NCBI GenBank assembly: GCA_942493235.1
Contig: OW818676.1
Location: 620,001 to 684,000, forward strand
Direction: 5' to 3'
DNA: 64,000 nucleotides
Source of the DNA: ENR-C587 sp942493235
GTDB lineage: Bacteria; Bacteroidota; Ignavibacteria; Kapaibacteriales; UBA2268
Below are positions 32,181-40,285 of the stretch, piece by piece. A model generated the notes under the pieces. That model made no database searches and had not been told where the DNA came from. It saw nothing but the letters and a program-made list of their open reading frames with translations. Within the stretch, counting starts at the first letter, position 1; each line of letters starts with the position of its first letter. Made by a program: the position numbers and the translations under genes.

Positions 32181-33827
32181 ATGCTGAATCTAACTAATAT
32201 TTCGATACATTTTGGTGGGCGATATCTCTTTGATAATATCTCTGTTGCGGTTGGCGAAAATGACCGCATCGGATTGATTGGGCGAAATGGTACAGGTAAA
32301 TCAACTCTCTTGAAACTAATTATCGGGCTCGAATCACCCGAACAAGGCAAAATTTCGATGCCTAATGGTTATAAAATTGGTTATTTACCACAGGAAATAC
32401 AAACAAATTCTACAAAATCGGTCTATGAAGAAACCGAAAGTGCTTTAGATGATTTAAAAAAATTGGAAGCCGAGATTGACGGTTATTCAAAAGAACTCGA
32501 AGAACGTACTGACTACGAGTCAGATGAATATATGAAAATTATAGAAAGGCTAACCGAGGCAAGCGAAGTCTATCACCATTTGGGTGGACAGTCTATGGAA
32601 GCGGAAATCGAAAAAGTACTTATAGGTCTGGGTTTTGAAAGAACTGATTTCTCTCGCGGAATGAATGAATTCAGCGGTGGTTGGCAAATGCGAGTTGAGC
32701 TTGCTAAAATTCTTCTGCGTCAGAATGACTGCATACTGCTTGATGAGCCTACAAACCATCTTGATATAGAATCTATTCGTTGGCTCGAAGTATTCCTTAA
32801 ATCTTACAAAGGTTCCATTCTAGTAGTCTCGCATGATAGACGATTTCTTGACAATATAACCAATAGAACTATTGAATTTTCACTCGGGAAAATATACGAT
32901 ATGCCCTATCCTTACTCACGCTTTGTAAGTGAGAGAGCCGGTCAAAAGGAATTACAGCTTGCAGCATATAATAATCAACAGAAACAAATTGCACAGCAAG
33001 AACGTTTTATTGAAAGATTTAAGGCAAAGGCATCATTTGCATCGCGTGCTCAGTCGAAGGTTAGAGCATTAGAGAAAATGGATTTGGTCGAAGTAGAGGA
33101 AGAAGATACTTCAAGAATGCGATTCAGTTTTCCGGAACCGCCGCGTTCGTCAAGATTGGTATTTGAAACTCACAATCTATGCAAAAAATATGATGAAAAA
33201 CAAGTACTGCACGATATTGACTTTGCTATCGAAAGAGGCGAAAAGATTTGCTTTGTAGGTAAAAACGGGGAAGGTAAATCTACGCTATCTAAAATATTGG
33301 CTGGAATCGAAAATCATACAGGCGGAAATCTAAAGATGGGTACGAATCTCAGTTTGGGATATTATGCTCAGCATCAAGCCGAATTGCTTGACCCCGACGC
33401 AACAGTATTTGATATAATTGACCAAGCTGCTACCGGCGAGATGAGAAAACGTATCCGCTCGTTACTTGGTGCCTTTCTGTTTAGCGGTTCAACTGTAGAG
33501 AAAAAAATCCGTGTGCTCTCCGGTGGTGAGAAATCACGTCTAAGTATATGCCGAATGCTCCTTCAACCTATAAATGTAATGATACTTGATGAGCCTACAA
33601 ATCACTTTGACATGGTTTCTAAAGATACATTAAAAGATGCACTAATCGATTATAAAGGTGCCTTGATAATTGTATCCCATGATAGAGAATTCCTTCAGGG
33701 CTTAACCCATAAAACTATTGAGTTCAAAAAAGGTAAAATCAAAGAATATCCGGGCGATATAAATGAATTCCTTGCTCAGCAGCAAATTGATTCTTTAGAT
33801 TTACTTGAAGTAGGCAAGAGGAAGTAA
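32181..33827 (+). CDS. ABC-F family ATPase
   Basis: A soluble tandem ABC ATPase without membrane segments, of the ABC-F class that acts on ribosomes (EttA, Uup and resistance factors). The first cassette has GRNGTGKST (34-42) and signature FSGGWQMRVELAK. The interdomain linker is helical and basic (FIERFKAKASFASRAQSKVR). The second cassette has GKNGEGKST and LSGGEKSRLSICR. Both Walker B motifs read LLDEPTNH or ILDEPTNH with the usual Glu. At 548 residues it lacks the long C-terminal coiled coil of Uup. It is monocistronic and divergent from the thioesterase operon. Confidence 0.9.
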   Translation: MLNLTNISIHFGGRYLFDNISVAVGENDRIGLIGRNGTGKSTLLKLIIGLESPEQGKISMPNGYKIGYLPQEIQTNSTKSVYEETESALDDLKKLEAEIDGYSKELEERTDYESDEYMKIIERLTEASEVYHHLGGQSMEAEIEKVLIGLGFERTDFSRGMNEFSGGWQMRVELAKILLRQNDCILLDEPTNHLDIESIRWLEVFLKSYKGSILVVSHDRRFLDNITNRTIEFSLGKIYDMPYPYSRFVSERAGQKELQLAAYNNQQKQIAQQERFIERFKAKASFASRAQSKVRALEKMDLVEVEEEDTSRMRFSFPEPPRSSRLVFETHNLCKKYDEKQVLHDIDFAIERGEKICFVGKNGEGKSTLSKILAGIENHTGGNLKMGTNLSLGYYAQHQAELLDPDATVFDIIDQAATGEMRKRIRSLLGAFLFSGSTVEKKIRVLSGGEKSRLSICRMLLQPINVMILDEPTNHFDMVSKDTLKDALIDYKGALIIVSHDREFLQGLTHKTIEFKKGKIKEYPGDINEFLAQQQIDSLDLLEVGKRK

Positions 33828-33828
33828 T

Positions 33829-33956
33829 CACAGTCCGAACCATTGATTAAGCAGATTGAGATGATGAAGATGATTATTTTATGAGAGTCTGAACTATTGC
33901 TAAAGCTGATTAAGCGTTGCCGCTGATAAATAAGCTAAATCAATAGTTCAGACTTT
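33829..33956. terminator. Bidirectional terminator inside a dispersed GTCTGAAC element
   Basis: AGTCTGAACTATTG (33886-33899) and CAATAGTTCAGACT (33941-33954) are a perfect 14 bp inverted repeat with a 41 nt loop, followed by TTTATTA. A related half, AGTCCGAACCATTGATTAAG, lies at 33832. From memory, similar GTCTGAACCA-type elements are common between genes in Bacteroidota. It separates two convergent genes, so it can end transcription from both. Confidence 0.6.
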
Positions 33957-33957
33957 A

Positions 33958-34359
33958 TTATTCCTTATTATGATTAAATTTTGGATTTATTAATCGTCTA
34001 AATTCTAAACTCCTTGCACCAAAATTTAATAGCATTCCAATTTCTAAGTTATAAGCTTCTAAATAATTTATTGCTTGAGAAAGGTGTACGTTCTCCAACT
34101 TTGTTAAAGCTTTTAATTCAATTGATATTATACCTTCAACTAAAAAATCGACTCTTCTTGTTCCGATTTGTTCATCTTTGTAAATAATGGGCATTTCAAA
34201 TTCTCTAGCAAAAGAGAGACCATTGAAAGTCATTTCTTTTGCTAAAGCTCTTTGATAAATAATCTCTTGAAAACCATTACCCAAGGTTTTATGCACTTCT
34301 ATTGCACAACCAATTATATTTGCAGTGATATCTGAATATTTATATTCATTTTTTATCAT
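33958..34359 (-). CDS. GxxExxY family protein (PD-(D/E)XK-like)
   Basis: A 133-residue protein with the name-giving motif G29-F-Q-E32-I-I-Y35 and the nuclease-like core RRVDFLVEGIISIELKAL (Asp, Glu-x-Lys). It ends LLNFGARSLEFRRLINP, typical of the family. Members are widespread in Bacteroidota and are predicted PD-(D/E)XK superfamily proteins without an assigned substrate. It is isolated, next to a repeat-rich gap. Confidence 0.85.
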   Translation of the reverse strand: MIKNEYKYSDITANIIGCAIEVHKTLGNGFQEIIYQRALAKEMTFNGLSFAREFEMPIIYKDEQIGTRRVDFLVEGIISIELKALTKLENVHLSQAINYLEAYNLEIGMLLNFGARSLEFRRLINPKFNHNKE

Positions 34360-35025
34360 AGAAGCACCTATAATTCAAAAGAATTAGAAGAATTATATTC
34401 GAAATAATATAAAATATATTTTAAAATTTATAACCGAATTTATAATAGTTGAAGACTTTAAAAAGTCTAGAAAAAAAATAGATCAAAATTTAATTTGAAC
34501 ATAGAAAAGACAGTAAAAAATTGAACCATTATTTCATCTGAATAGAATGGATCATTTAGTTCAGAAATTTCAACTAAATCAAAATAATTGCATTTAATCA
34601 TAGCAAATCTACAAATCAGCGTAATCAAAGGTTCAGACAAAAGTATATTGTAATATATTTTGATATTAATTATTTCAATATTCTGAACAATCCTTCTGAT
34701 CAAGAGTTTTCAATAGGAATATTAATACAAGTCTGTTGCAAAACTATATAATTTTCAATTTCCATTTGTTCAAGAGGCTGACTAAAAAGTTGTCATTCTG
34801 AACGAAGTGAAGAATCCAGATAAAGCTAACTTATTGATAATTCTGGTTATTTCGTTACACTCAGAATGACGATTTAGAAATATTATTACTTTTTTGACAA
34901 CCTCTTAATAAGCACTTAGTAGTTTGAAAGGTTTGAAAAATTAACAGTAAATAAATATATTGGACTTTTGCAATAGCCTTAATATATTTAAAAATAAAAG
35001 ATATAAGCATATAAAAATACTAAAA
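34360..35025. other. Intergenic region occupied by dispersed repeats
   Basis: No gene is supported; a 78-codon frame at 34467-34703 on the minus strand lacks a ribosome site and any recognisable pattern. The right half (34772-34980) is the composite repeat whose inverted twin is at 48102-48310. Confidence 0.6.
34772..34980. repeat. Composite ~209 bp dispersed element, copy 1
   Basis: It consists of a TIR element (34772-34906, ends AAGAGGCTGACTAAAAAGT and ACTTTTTTGACAACCTCTT) plus ~74 bp ending in GGACTTTTGCAATAGCCTT. The whole unit is present in the opposite orientation at 48102-48310 with high identity, including the junction. Confidence 0.75.
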
Positions 35026-35056
35026 GCTCACCCTAAGTTATTAACTTGGGGTGAGC
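35026..35056 (-). terminator. Terminator of the AraC-GyrI gene
   Basis: GCTCACCCTAAGTTA and TAACTTGGGGTGAGC form a 15 bp stem (one G-U) with a single-base spacer at the tip, 21 bp past the stop. TTTTAGTATTTTT follows on the minus strand. Confidence 0.8.
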
Positions 35057-35076
35057 AGTAGGTATAGTAAAAAAAA

Positions 35077-36009
35077 TTAGATTGGTTTGATAGGAATACA
35101 GAAGTCAATATTATATTTCCCGTCTTGTGGCTCACTGTGATACATTTCAAAGTAAGGTTTTGTGTCTGGTTGATACCCGCTATTGGGTAACCACTGACCG
35201 TAAAGCCAATTCCAAGCAGTTTGAAATTCATCACCACTTAATTCAAAATGTGCTATGGCATACTTTGCTTGCTCTATCTGCATTTTACCGATTTCACCTT
35301 CTACTTTTGTTTCAGGGTCAACAGTAAGACACAAACTCATTCTAAGATTATCACTAAGAGCTACATTCGGATCATCGTGATATAATACCAAGAAATTAGT
35401 ACTTTCAGAACCAAACAATCCTCTCGCCCCAGCCCAAGCAAAGAGTTTATTCCTTAGTTTTTGGAATAATGCTTGGTCTCCGTTGTAGGGACCGATATTT
35501 CTAATATAAGCCAGAGTCATTGCAGGAAGTACTTTGACTTCCACATTTTTGATTAAATCCATTTCTTTTCTCCAATTAATAGCACTTAAACCGATACAAA
35601 AATAGTGAAGAGAATTATCATCTTTTTGTACGATATTGCTATTTTGTTGGATTATATTGCTATTGTGAAGATAAGCTTTCCTATATTGAGATGCCGAGAT
35701 TTGGAAATAATTCTTGAAATATCTTGAAAACATAGCAGTATCCGAAAATCCGCATTGAAAAGCGATTTCGGCGATGGGTTCATTTTTGTTTGATATGATT
35801 AAAGATGCGGCTTTCTCTAAACGAATACGTATAATAAATTGAAAGGGACTCTCCCCCACTATAGAATGAAATATCCTATTAAAATGAAACTTAGAGAAAT
35901 TTGCCACATCGGCTAACTCCACTAATGTCATTGATTTGTTGAAATTTGACTCAATATAATCAAATGCTTTATTAATTCTATATATATATTCGGTATTTAG
36001 TTGGGTCAT
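35077..36009 (-). CDS. AraC-family regulator with GyrI-like effector domain
   Basis: A 310-residue transcription factor. The N-terminal double helix-turn-helix (residues ~10-110) shows MTLVELADVANFSKFHFNRI and PIAEIAFQCGFSDTAMFSRY. Residues ~150-310 form a GyrI/Rob/SbmC-like ligand-binding domain (VKVLPAMTLAYIRNIGPYNG ... PYFEMYH ... DFCIPIKPI), which in relatives senses small, often toxic, compounds. It is followed upstream by two copies of a lipoprotein gene on the same strand. The 57 bp between this gene and the first copy hold no clear terminator, so co-regulation is possible but not shown. Confidence 0.88.
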   Translation of the reverse strand: MTQLNTEYIYRINKAFDYIESNFNKSMTLVELADVANFSKFHFNRIFHSIVGESPFQFIIRIRLEKAASLIISNKNEPIAEIAFQCGFSDTAMFSRYFKNYFQISASQYRKAYLHNSNIIQQNSNIVQKDDNSLHYFCIGLSAINWRKEMDLIKNVEVKVLPAMTLAYIRNIGPYNGDQALFQKLRNKLFAWAGARGLFGSESTNFLVLYHDDPNVALSDNLRMSLCLTVDPETKVEGEIGKMQIEQAKYAIAHFELSGDEFQTAWNWLYGQWLPNSGYQPDTKPYFEMYHSEPQDGKYNIDFCIPIKPI

Positions 36010-36063
36010 ACACTTTCAATAGATTATGTTGGATTATATCGAATGCTAAAATTTGCTTATTAA

Positions 36064-36747
36064 TTACCAATCCCCATAAGTAAATTGATTAAATGAACTT
36101 GGTTTGTTTTCGGAAATAAATGTTCTATAACCAACTAAAGAATCCGTTGCTGAATAGAATGATGTTTTAGAAAGTAGCTCGTCCCTGTATTCATAAATGG
36201 TATAGCCTATCAAGCTGTCTTGAGCCGAATATTCCCAAGATTTAACTCTAACACCTTGGTTCGAATAATCGAATAGAAGATAGCTTTGTAGTTGATTGTT
36301 GTTTGAGTAATAGCTACATTTCAATTTATTAGATGTTATAGTATCAAAAATAAATTTCGCGATTGATGAGATAGTATCTGGAGAATATGACAAAGAGCTT
36401 TCAGATAGAAAACCGGCTGAGTCATATTTATAATATTCAGCGTAAGAATATATTGAATCAGCACTTATAGTGGCGGTTTTATATAGTACGTTATTTGAAT
36501 CATAATAGTATAAAATGTTAAACATAAAATTTGTCGAATCATAAGTATCTACATTTAATAATATACCACCGGAAGAATAATTATAAACCCAATAATATAA
36601 TAATGTACCATCTGGAGTATAAGCATTTTGTATTTGTATTCTATAATTACTTTTATTTGTATTCGGTTCTGTAGGATTATCATTTGAACAGCTATAAAGC
36701 ATAATTGCAGTAATTATAAAAATGGATAGTTTGAAAAGCTTCGTCAT
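36064..36747 (-). CDS. Lipoprotein of unknown function, duplicate A
   Basis: A 227-residue lipoprotein with a lipobox at Cys20 (IMLYSCSNDNPTEP). The rest is Tyr/Ser/Asp-rich with short recurring beta-hairpin-like units (LLYYWVYNYSS, VLYKTATISADSIYSYAEYY, SLIGYTIYEYRDELLSKTS), reminiscent of YD-type repeats, but I cannot assign a family. It differs from copy B at residue 62 (Ile versus Lys) and one later Asn/Asp. Translocation to the outer membrane is likely. Confidence 0.75.
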   Translation of the reverse strand: MTKLFKLSIFIITAIMLYSCSNDNPTEPNTNKSNYRIQIQNAYTPDGTLLYYWVYNYSSGGILLNVDTYDSTNFMFNILYYYDSNNVLYKTATISADSIYSYAEYYKYDSAGFLSESSLSYSPDTISSIAKFIFDTITSNKLKCSYYSNNNQLQSYLLFDYSNQGVRVKSWEYSAQDSLIGYTIYEYRDELLSKTSFYSATDSLVGYRTFISENKPSSFNQFTYGDW

Positions 36748-36790
36748 TTTAATACCATCAATTTGTTTGAAAATATTTAAAAATCACTTA

Positions 36791-36809
36791 CTTACTATTT
36801 TATAGTAAG
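36791..36809. promoter_or_regulatory. Small hairpin in the leader of lipoprotein A
   Basis: CTTACTAT-TTT-ATAGTAAG, an 8 bp perfect stem 44 bp upstream of the start codon, is preserved identically at 37666-37684 before copy B. It may be an operator or a 5' UTR hairpin. Confidence 0.35.
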
Positions 36810-36929
36810 AGAAATCTAAATTACGAAAACTAAGTTGAAAAGCAAAAAAGAATTTTAATATTATCATAAGTCTATATAAACAAATGCTTTATTGATTTAA
36901 GAAATATATTCAGTATTATACAAATATAG

Positions 36930-37704
36930 GCTTATTAATTACCAATCCCCATAAGTAAATTGATTAAATGAACTTGGTTTGTTTTCGGAAATAAATGTTC
37001 TATAACCAACTAAAGAATCCGTTGCTGAATAGAATGATGTTTTAGAAAGTAGCTCGTCCCTGTATTCATAAATGGTATAGCCTATCAAGCTGTCTTGAGC
37101 CGAATATTCCCAAGATTTAACTCTAACACCTTGGTTCGAATAATCGAATAGAAGATAGCTTTGTAGTTGATTGTCGTTTGAGTAATAGCTACATTTCAAT
37201 TTATTAGATGTTATAGTATCAAAAATAAATTTCGCGATTGATGAGATAGTATCCGGAGAATATGACAAAGAGCTTTCAGATAGAAAACCGGCTGAGTCAT
37301 ATTTATAATATTCAGCGTAAGAATATATTGAATCAGCACTTATAGTGGCGGTTTTATATAGTACGTTATTTGAATCATAATAGTATAAAATGTTAAACAT
37401 AAAATTTGTCGAATCATAAGTATCTACATTTAATAATTTACCACCCGAAGAATAATTATAAACCCAATAATATAATAATGTACCATCTGGAGTATAAGCA
37501 TTTTGTATTTGTATTCTATAATTACTTTTATTTGTATTCGGTTCTGTAGGATTATCATTTGAACAGCTATAAAGCATAATTGCAGTAATTATAAAAATGG
37601 ATAGTTTGAAAAGCTTCGTCATTTTAATACCATCAATTTGTTTGAAAATATTTAAAAATCACTTACTTACTATTTTATAGTAAGAGAAATCTAAATTACG
37701 AAAA
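36930..37704. repeat. Tandem duplication, copy B (775 bp)
   Basis: The second unit of the 875 bp-spaced duplication. The spacer before it (about 36881-36925, CAAATGCTTTATTGATT...TATTCAGTAT) resembles the start of the AraC gene (35961 onward, CAAATGCTTTATTAATT...TATTCGGTAT), suggesting the duplicated block originally included part of that gene. Confidence 0.9.
36939..37622 (-). CDS. Lipoprotein of unknown function, duplicate B
   Basis: Nearly identical to the 36064 gene (two amino-acid differences seen: Lys at 62, and Asp for Asn in SNDNQ). The same signal peptide and Cys20 lipobox are present. Both copies are intact with the same leader, so both are probably expressed. The near-identity points to a recent duplication or ongoing gene conversion. 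Confidence 0.75.
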   Translation of the reverse strand: MTKLFKLSIFIITAIMLYSCSNDNPTEPNTNKSNYRIQIQNAYTPDGTLLYYWVYNYSSGGKLLNVDTYDSTNFMFNILYYYDSNNVLYKTATISADSIYSYAEYYKYDSAGFLSESSLSYSPDTISSIAKFIFDTITSNKLKCSYYSNDNQLQSYLLFDYSNQGVRVKSWEYSAQDSLIGYTIYEYRDELLSKTSFYSATDSLVGYRTFISENKPSSFNQFTYGDW

Positions 37705-37814
37705 GATTGTTAAAGTGCAAAAGAGAATTTTAAAAGAATACAGAATAGCGACAAATATTTTATTACTGAAGCTCATCTCTTAAATAATTTATTTTCAAGT
37801 GATAATATTGTTCC

Positions 37815-37845
37815 AGCATGCAAGTCGTTTTGTAACTTGCATGCT
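37815..37845. terminator. Hairpin downstream of the amylase gene
   Basis: AGCATGCAAGT and ACTTGCATGCT form an 11 bp perfect stem with a 9 nt loop, 41 bp past the amylase stop. There is no clear T-run on the minus strand, so it may be a weak terminator or an mRNA 3' stabiliser. Confidence 0.5.
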
Positions 37846-37885
37846 TATTAATTCAATATTTTAATAGAGTTTTAGTATTTGATGC

Positions 37886-39418
37886 TTAATCCTTAAAGAC
37901 CCATACCGAAACCGATTTAGCATTTACATGAAATTCTGCCCATCCATCATCATTTACTTTTGTTGAGGGTTTATTGTTGTCCAAATAGTCATACATTTGC
38001 TTGCCGGCATGTTGCTGTCCGATTTTCATCCATTTCTTAGAATCCGTACCATTAGATATTAGCACTGCGAGACCGGAACCGGTATGAGTATCATCACCTT
38101 CACGTGTCCAGCCAATAGTATGATTATCATAAAAGAAGTCATGTTGAACTCCATAAGCAAATAATTTCCGAGCAGTCATCAGCTCTTTAATGTGTTCAAC
38201 CGGCACTAAATCAATCATGCACATATTACCGTTGCGGTCTTTATCAGTGTATTTTGCTCCATACAAATCAGGATAGAATACGCATGGATACCCTTGGTTT
38301 CTTAACAAAATCATTGCATAAGCTAATGGTTTGAACCACCAATCTACCCAACGCTCTAATGATTGGCAAGGTTGTGTGTCATGGTTATCGACTATAGTAA
38401 CAGCTAATAAGGGATTTTCTTGCACTAATGTTTTATTGAATATATTTCTGATGTCATAATCGGAATTTTTTGATGCTTCATAAAAGTTATTTTGTAAAGG
38501 TACATCAAATAATGACATGCAGCCTTTAGTTGCTTGAATGTAATAGTTTAGGTGCATCAAGTCAGCAGACCAATATTCGCCGACAACGAAAAAATCAGGA
38601 TATTCATTCTTTAGAAATTGAATCCAATCCCTGAAAAAACTAAACTGAATATGTTTGACAGCATCAAGACGAAATCCGTTTATTCCCGTTGTTTTTAAAA
38701 ACCATTTACCCCAACGGGATAATTCGGTTCTAACTTCCGGATTATCCATATCAATATCCGAATACATTAAATAATCGAAATTCCCATTTTCATCGTCAAC
38801 CATTTTTGCCCAATCTTTACCCGGACCTAAGAATTTAAATATTGCTTTGGCATCATCACCTTTTAAATTATTGGCAAAGTCAACACCGCTGAAATGACGA
38901 TAGCACCACTTAAAATCCGAATATTTATTCTTTCGTCCTTCAAAATTAAACTTAGTCCAAGCTTCAATCCACAGATCCGCCTCGTAAACAAATTTTGTAT
39001 CATTTCGTGCAACTTTTGCAGTTTTGACCCATTCAGTTTCGTCGGCACCGGCTTTATGGTTGAAAACTATATCCGCATAAATATTTATACCATTCTCATG
39101 AGCTGCTTCAATTGCTGAAATATATTGGTCTTTTGTTCCATATTTCGTGCGGGTATCACCTTTTTGGTTGAATTCTCCCAAGTCGTATAAATCGTATATG
39201 CTGTAGCCAACACAATATTTTTCATGTGCATTTTTGCCATTTGGATTGAAAGAGCTATTTTTAAATGCAGGAGGCAACCATAATGCAGTTACTCCCAAAT
39301 TAGCTAATGAATTAGCTTCTATCTTGATTTTTACCCATAGTTCGGGCTCGTTTGCAGAATTCCCATAGTACCAGTGAAAATACTGCATCATCATTCCATT
39401 ATCTTTCATGATATTCAC
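37886..39418 (-). CDS. Cytoplasmic alpha-amylase, GH13 (GH13_5-like)
   Basis: A 510-residue glycoside hydrolase cutting alpha-1,4 glucans such as glycogen or maltodextrin. The (beta/alpha)8 motifs are present: ADIVFNHK (region I), GFRLDAVKH with nucleophile Asp252, VVGEYW with acid Glu281, and VDNHDTQP with Asp347. The start DNGMMMQYFHWY and the 480-510 length match liquefying-type amylases. No signal peptide is seen, so it acts inside the cell, unlike the secreted Bacillus enzymes. Start may be the Met at 39418 or the one at 39409; neither has a strong ribosome site. Single gene. Confidence 0.93.
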   Translation of the reverse strand: MNIMKDNGMMMQYFHWYYGNSANEPELWVKIKIEANSLANLGVTALWLPPAFKNSSFNPNGKNAHEKYCVGYSIYDLYDLGEFNQKGDTRTKYGTKDQYISAIEAAHENGINIYADIVFNHKAGADETEWVKTAKVARNDTKFVYEADLWIEAWTKFNFEGRKNKYSDFKWCYRHFSGVDFANNLKGDDAKAIFKFLGPGKDWAKMVDDENGNFDYLMYSDIDMDNPEVRTELSRWGKWFLKTTGINGFRLDAVKHIQFSFFRDWIQFLKNEYPDFFVVGEYWSADLMHLNYYIQATKGCMSLFDVPLQNNFYEASKNSDYDIRNIFNKTLVQENPLLAVTIVDNHDTQPCQSLERWVDWWFKPLAYAMILLRNQGYPCVFYPDLYGAKYTDKDRNGNMCMIDLVPVEHIKELMTARKLFAYGVQHDFFYDNHTIGWTREGDDTHTGSGLAVLISNGTDSKKWMKIGQQHAGKQMYDYLDNNKPSTKVNDDGWAEFHVNAKSVSVWVFKD

Positions 39419-39742
39419 TTAATATTATATTTATAAAATACTTATATTAATATATATATAATTATATAAATTGTAGATAGTATAATTGGATATGTTTTGA
39501 GTCGGTATTAGTTTGTTTATATTAAGTATGAAGGACACTACGACCAAATATGTTTTCTAAGAATGTACCGTAATTATTTAGAGTAAGCCGAGAGATCGGT
39601 TCGTTTTAGTTAATGATATAGTTATTTAATAAATAATGGTTGAATATTATTTACGAATTATCTGCAAATAATAACACAATTTACTAAAAGTATTTACAAA
39701 ATACAAATTGAAAATATGATTTATTTGAAAATATTTATATAA
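39419..39742. other. Intergenic region, nothing recognised
   Basis: Extremely AT-rich spacer between the amylase promoter side and the end of the ThpR gene. Stops occur in all frames. No hairpin with a T-tract, no repeat family member and no RNA gene was recognised. Confidence 0.5.
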
Positions 39743-40285
39743 TTATACAACCTTGTATATTGGTCCCCTCGGTGTCAATTTGCTTTCTATGATTACTACT
39801 TTGAATGAATCCATCTCGCCAAATTCATAGTCTTTGTATTTGTCTATGGCTTTTTTGAATTCCGGTTTATTATGTTCTTTTAGTCTGATTAATGTCAGAT
39901 GCGGTTTAAAGGGTTTGTCCTCAGTCGGATAGCCCAATTGAAAAAGACGTTTGTCTATTCTATTATTTATAGTTTGAAGTAACTGATTTGAGTCAATAAT
40001 ATTAGCAAATAGCACTCTCGGATTTGCCAAAGTCGGAAATCCACCGAGTCCGTTAAAAAGAAGATTATCATCATAAGTTACTGTAAGGTCAGAAAGTTTT
40101 TCTTTGATAGCCGGAATTTCATTAATCTTAACATCGCCAAGAAATTTGAAAGTGAAATGCAGATTCTCGATTTCTACCCATTTGCCGAAAACAGCATTTT
40201 GGAAATCGTCTTTTATATCGTCGTAAGAATATTTGAAAATATCTTTATCAATAAAAGTACCTATAAATAATCTTTTTGTATCCAT
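39743..40285 (-). CDS. thpR: RNA 2',3'-cyclic phosphodiesterase (ThpR/LigT-like)
   Basis: A 2H-phosphoesterase of 180 residues that opens 2',3'-cyclic phosphates on RNA ends. The paired H-x-T/S-x motifs are HFTF (43-46, in NLHFTFKFLGD) and HLTL (129-132, in FKPHLTLIRLK). It begins TKRLFIGTF as usual. Its start overlaps the stop of the AAA ATPase gene by one base (TAATG), implying coupled translation. The role may be tRNA or RNA repair. Confidence 0.88.
   Translation of the reverse strand: MDTKRLFIGTFIDKDIFKYSYDDIKDDFQNAVFGKWVEIENLHFTFKFLGDVKINEIPAIKEKLSDLTVTYDDNLLFNGLGGFPTLANPRVLFANIIDSNQLLQTINNRIDKRLFQLGYPTEDKPFKPHLTLIRLKEHNKPEFKKAIDKYKDYEFGEMDSFKVVIIESKLTPRGPIYKVV

Larger units (their letters stand above)
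36055..36829. repeat. Tandem duplication, copy A (775 bp)
   Basis: This segment matches 36930-37704 at an exact offset of 875 bp, covering the whole lipoprotein gene and its upstream leader. I see only a handful of differences. Identity stops sharply after AAATTACGAAAA on the right. Confidence 0.95.

Noticed and set aside
34467..34703. 78-codon minus-strand open frame
   Set aside because: No ribosome site, promoter or recognisable pattern; it lies in AT-rich repeat-bearing intergenic DNA.
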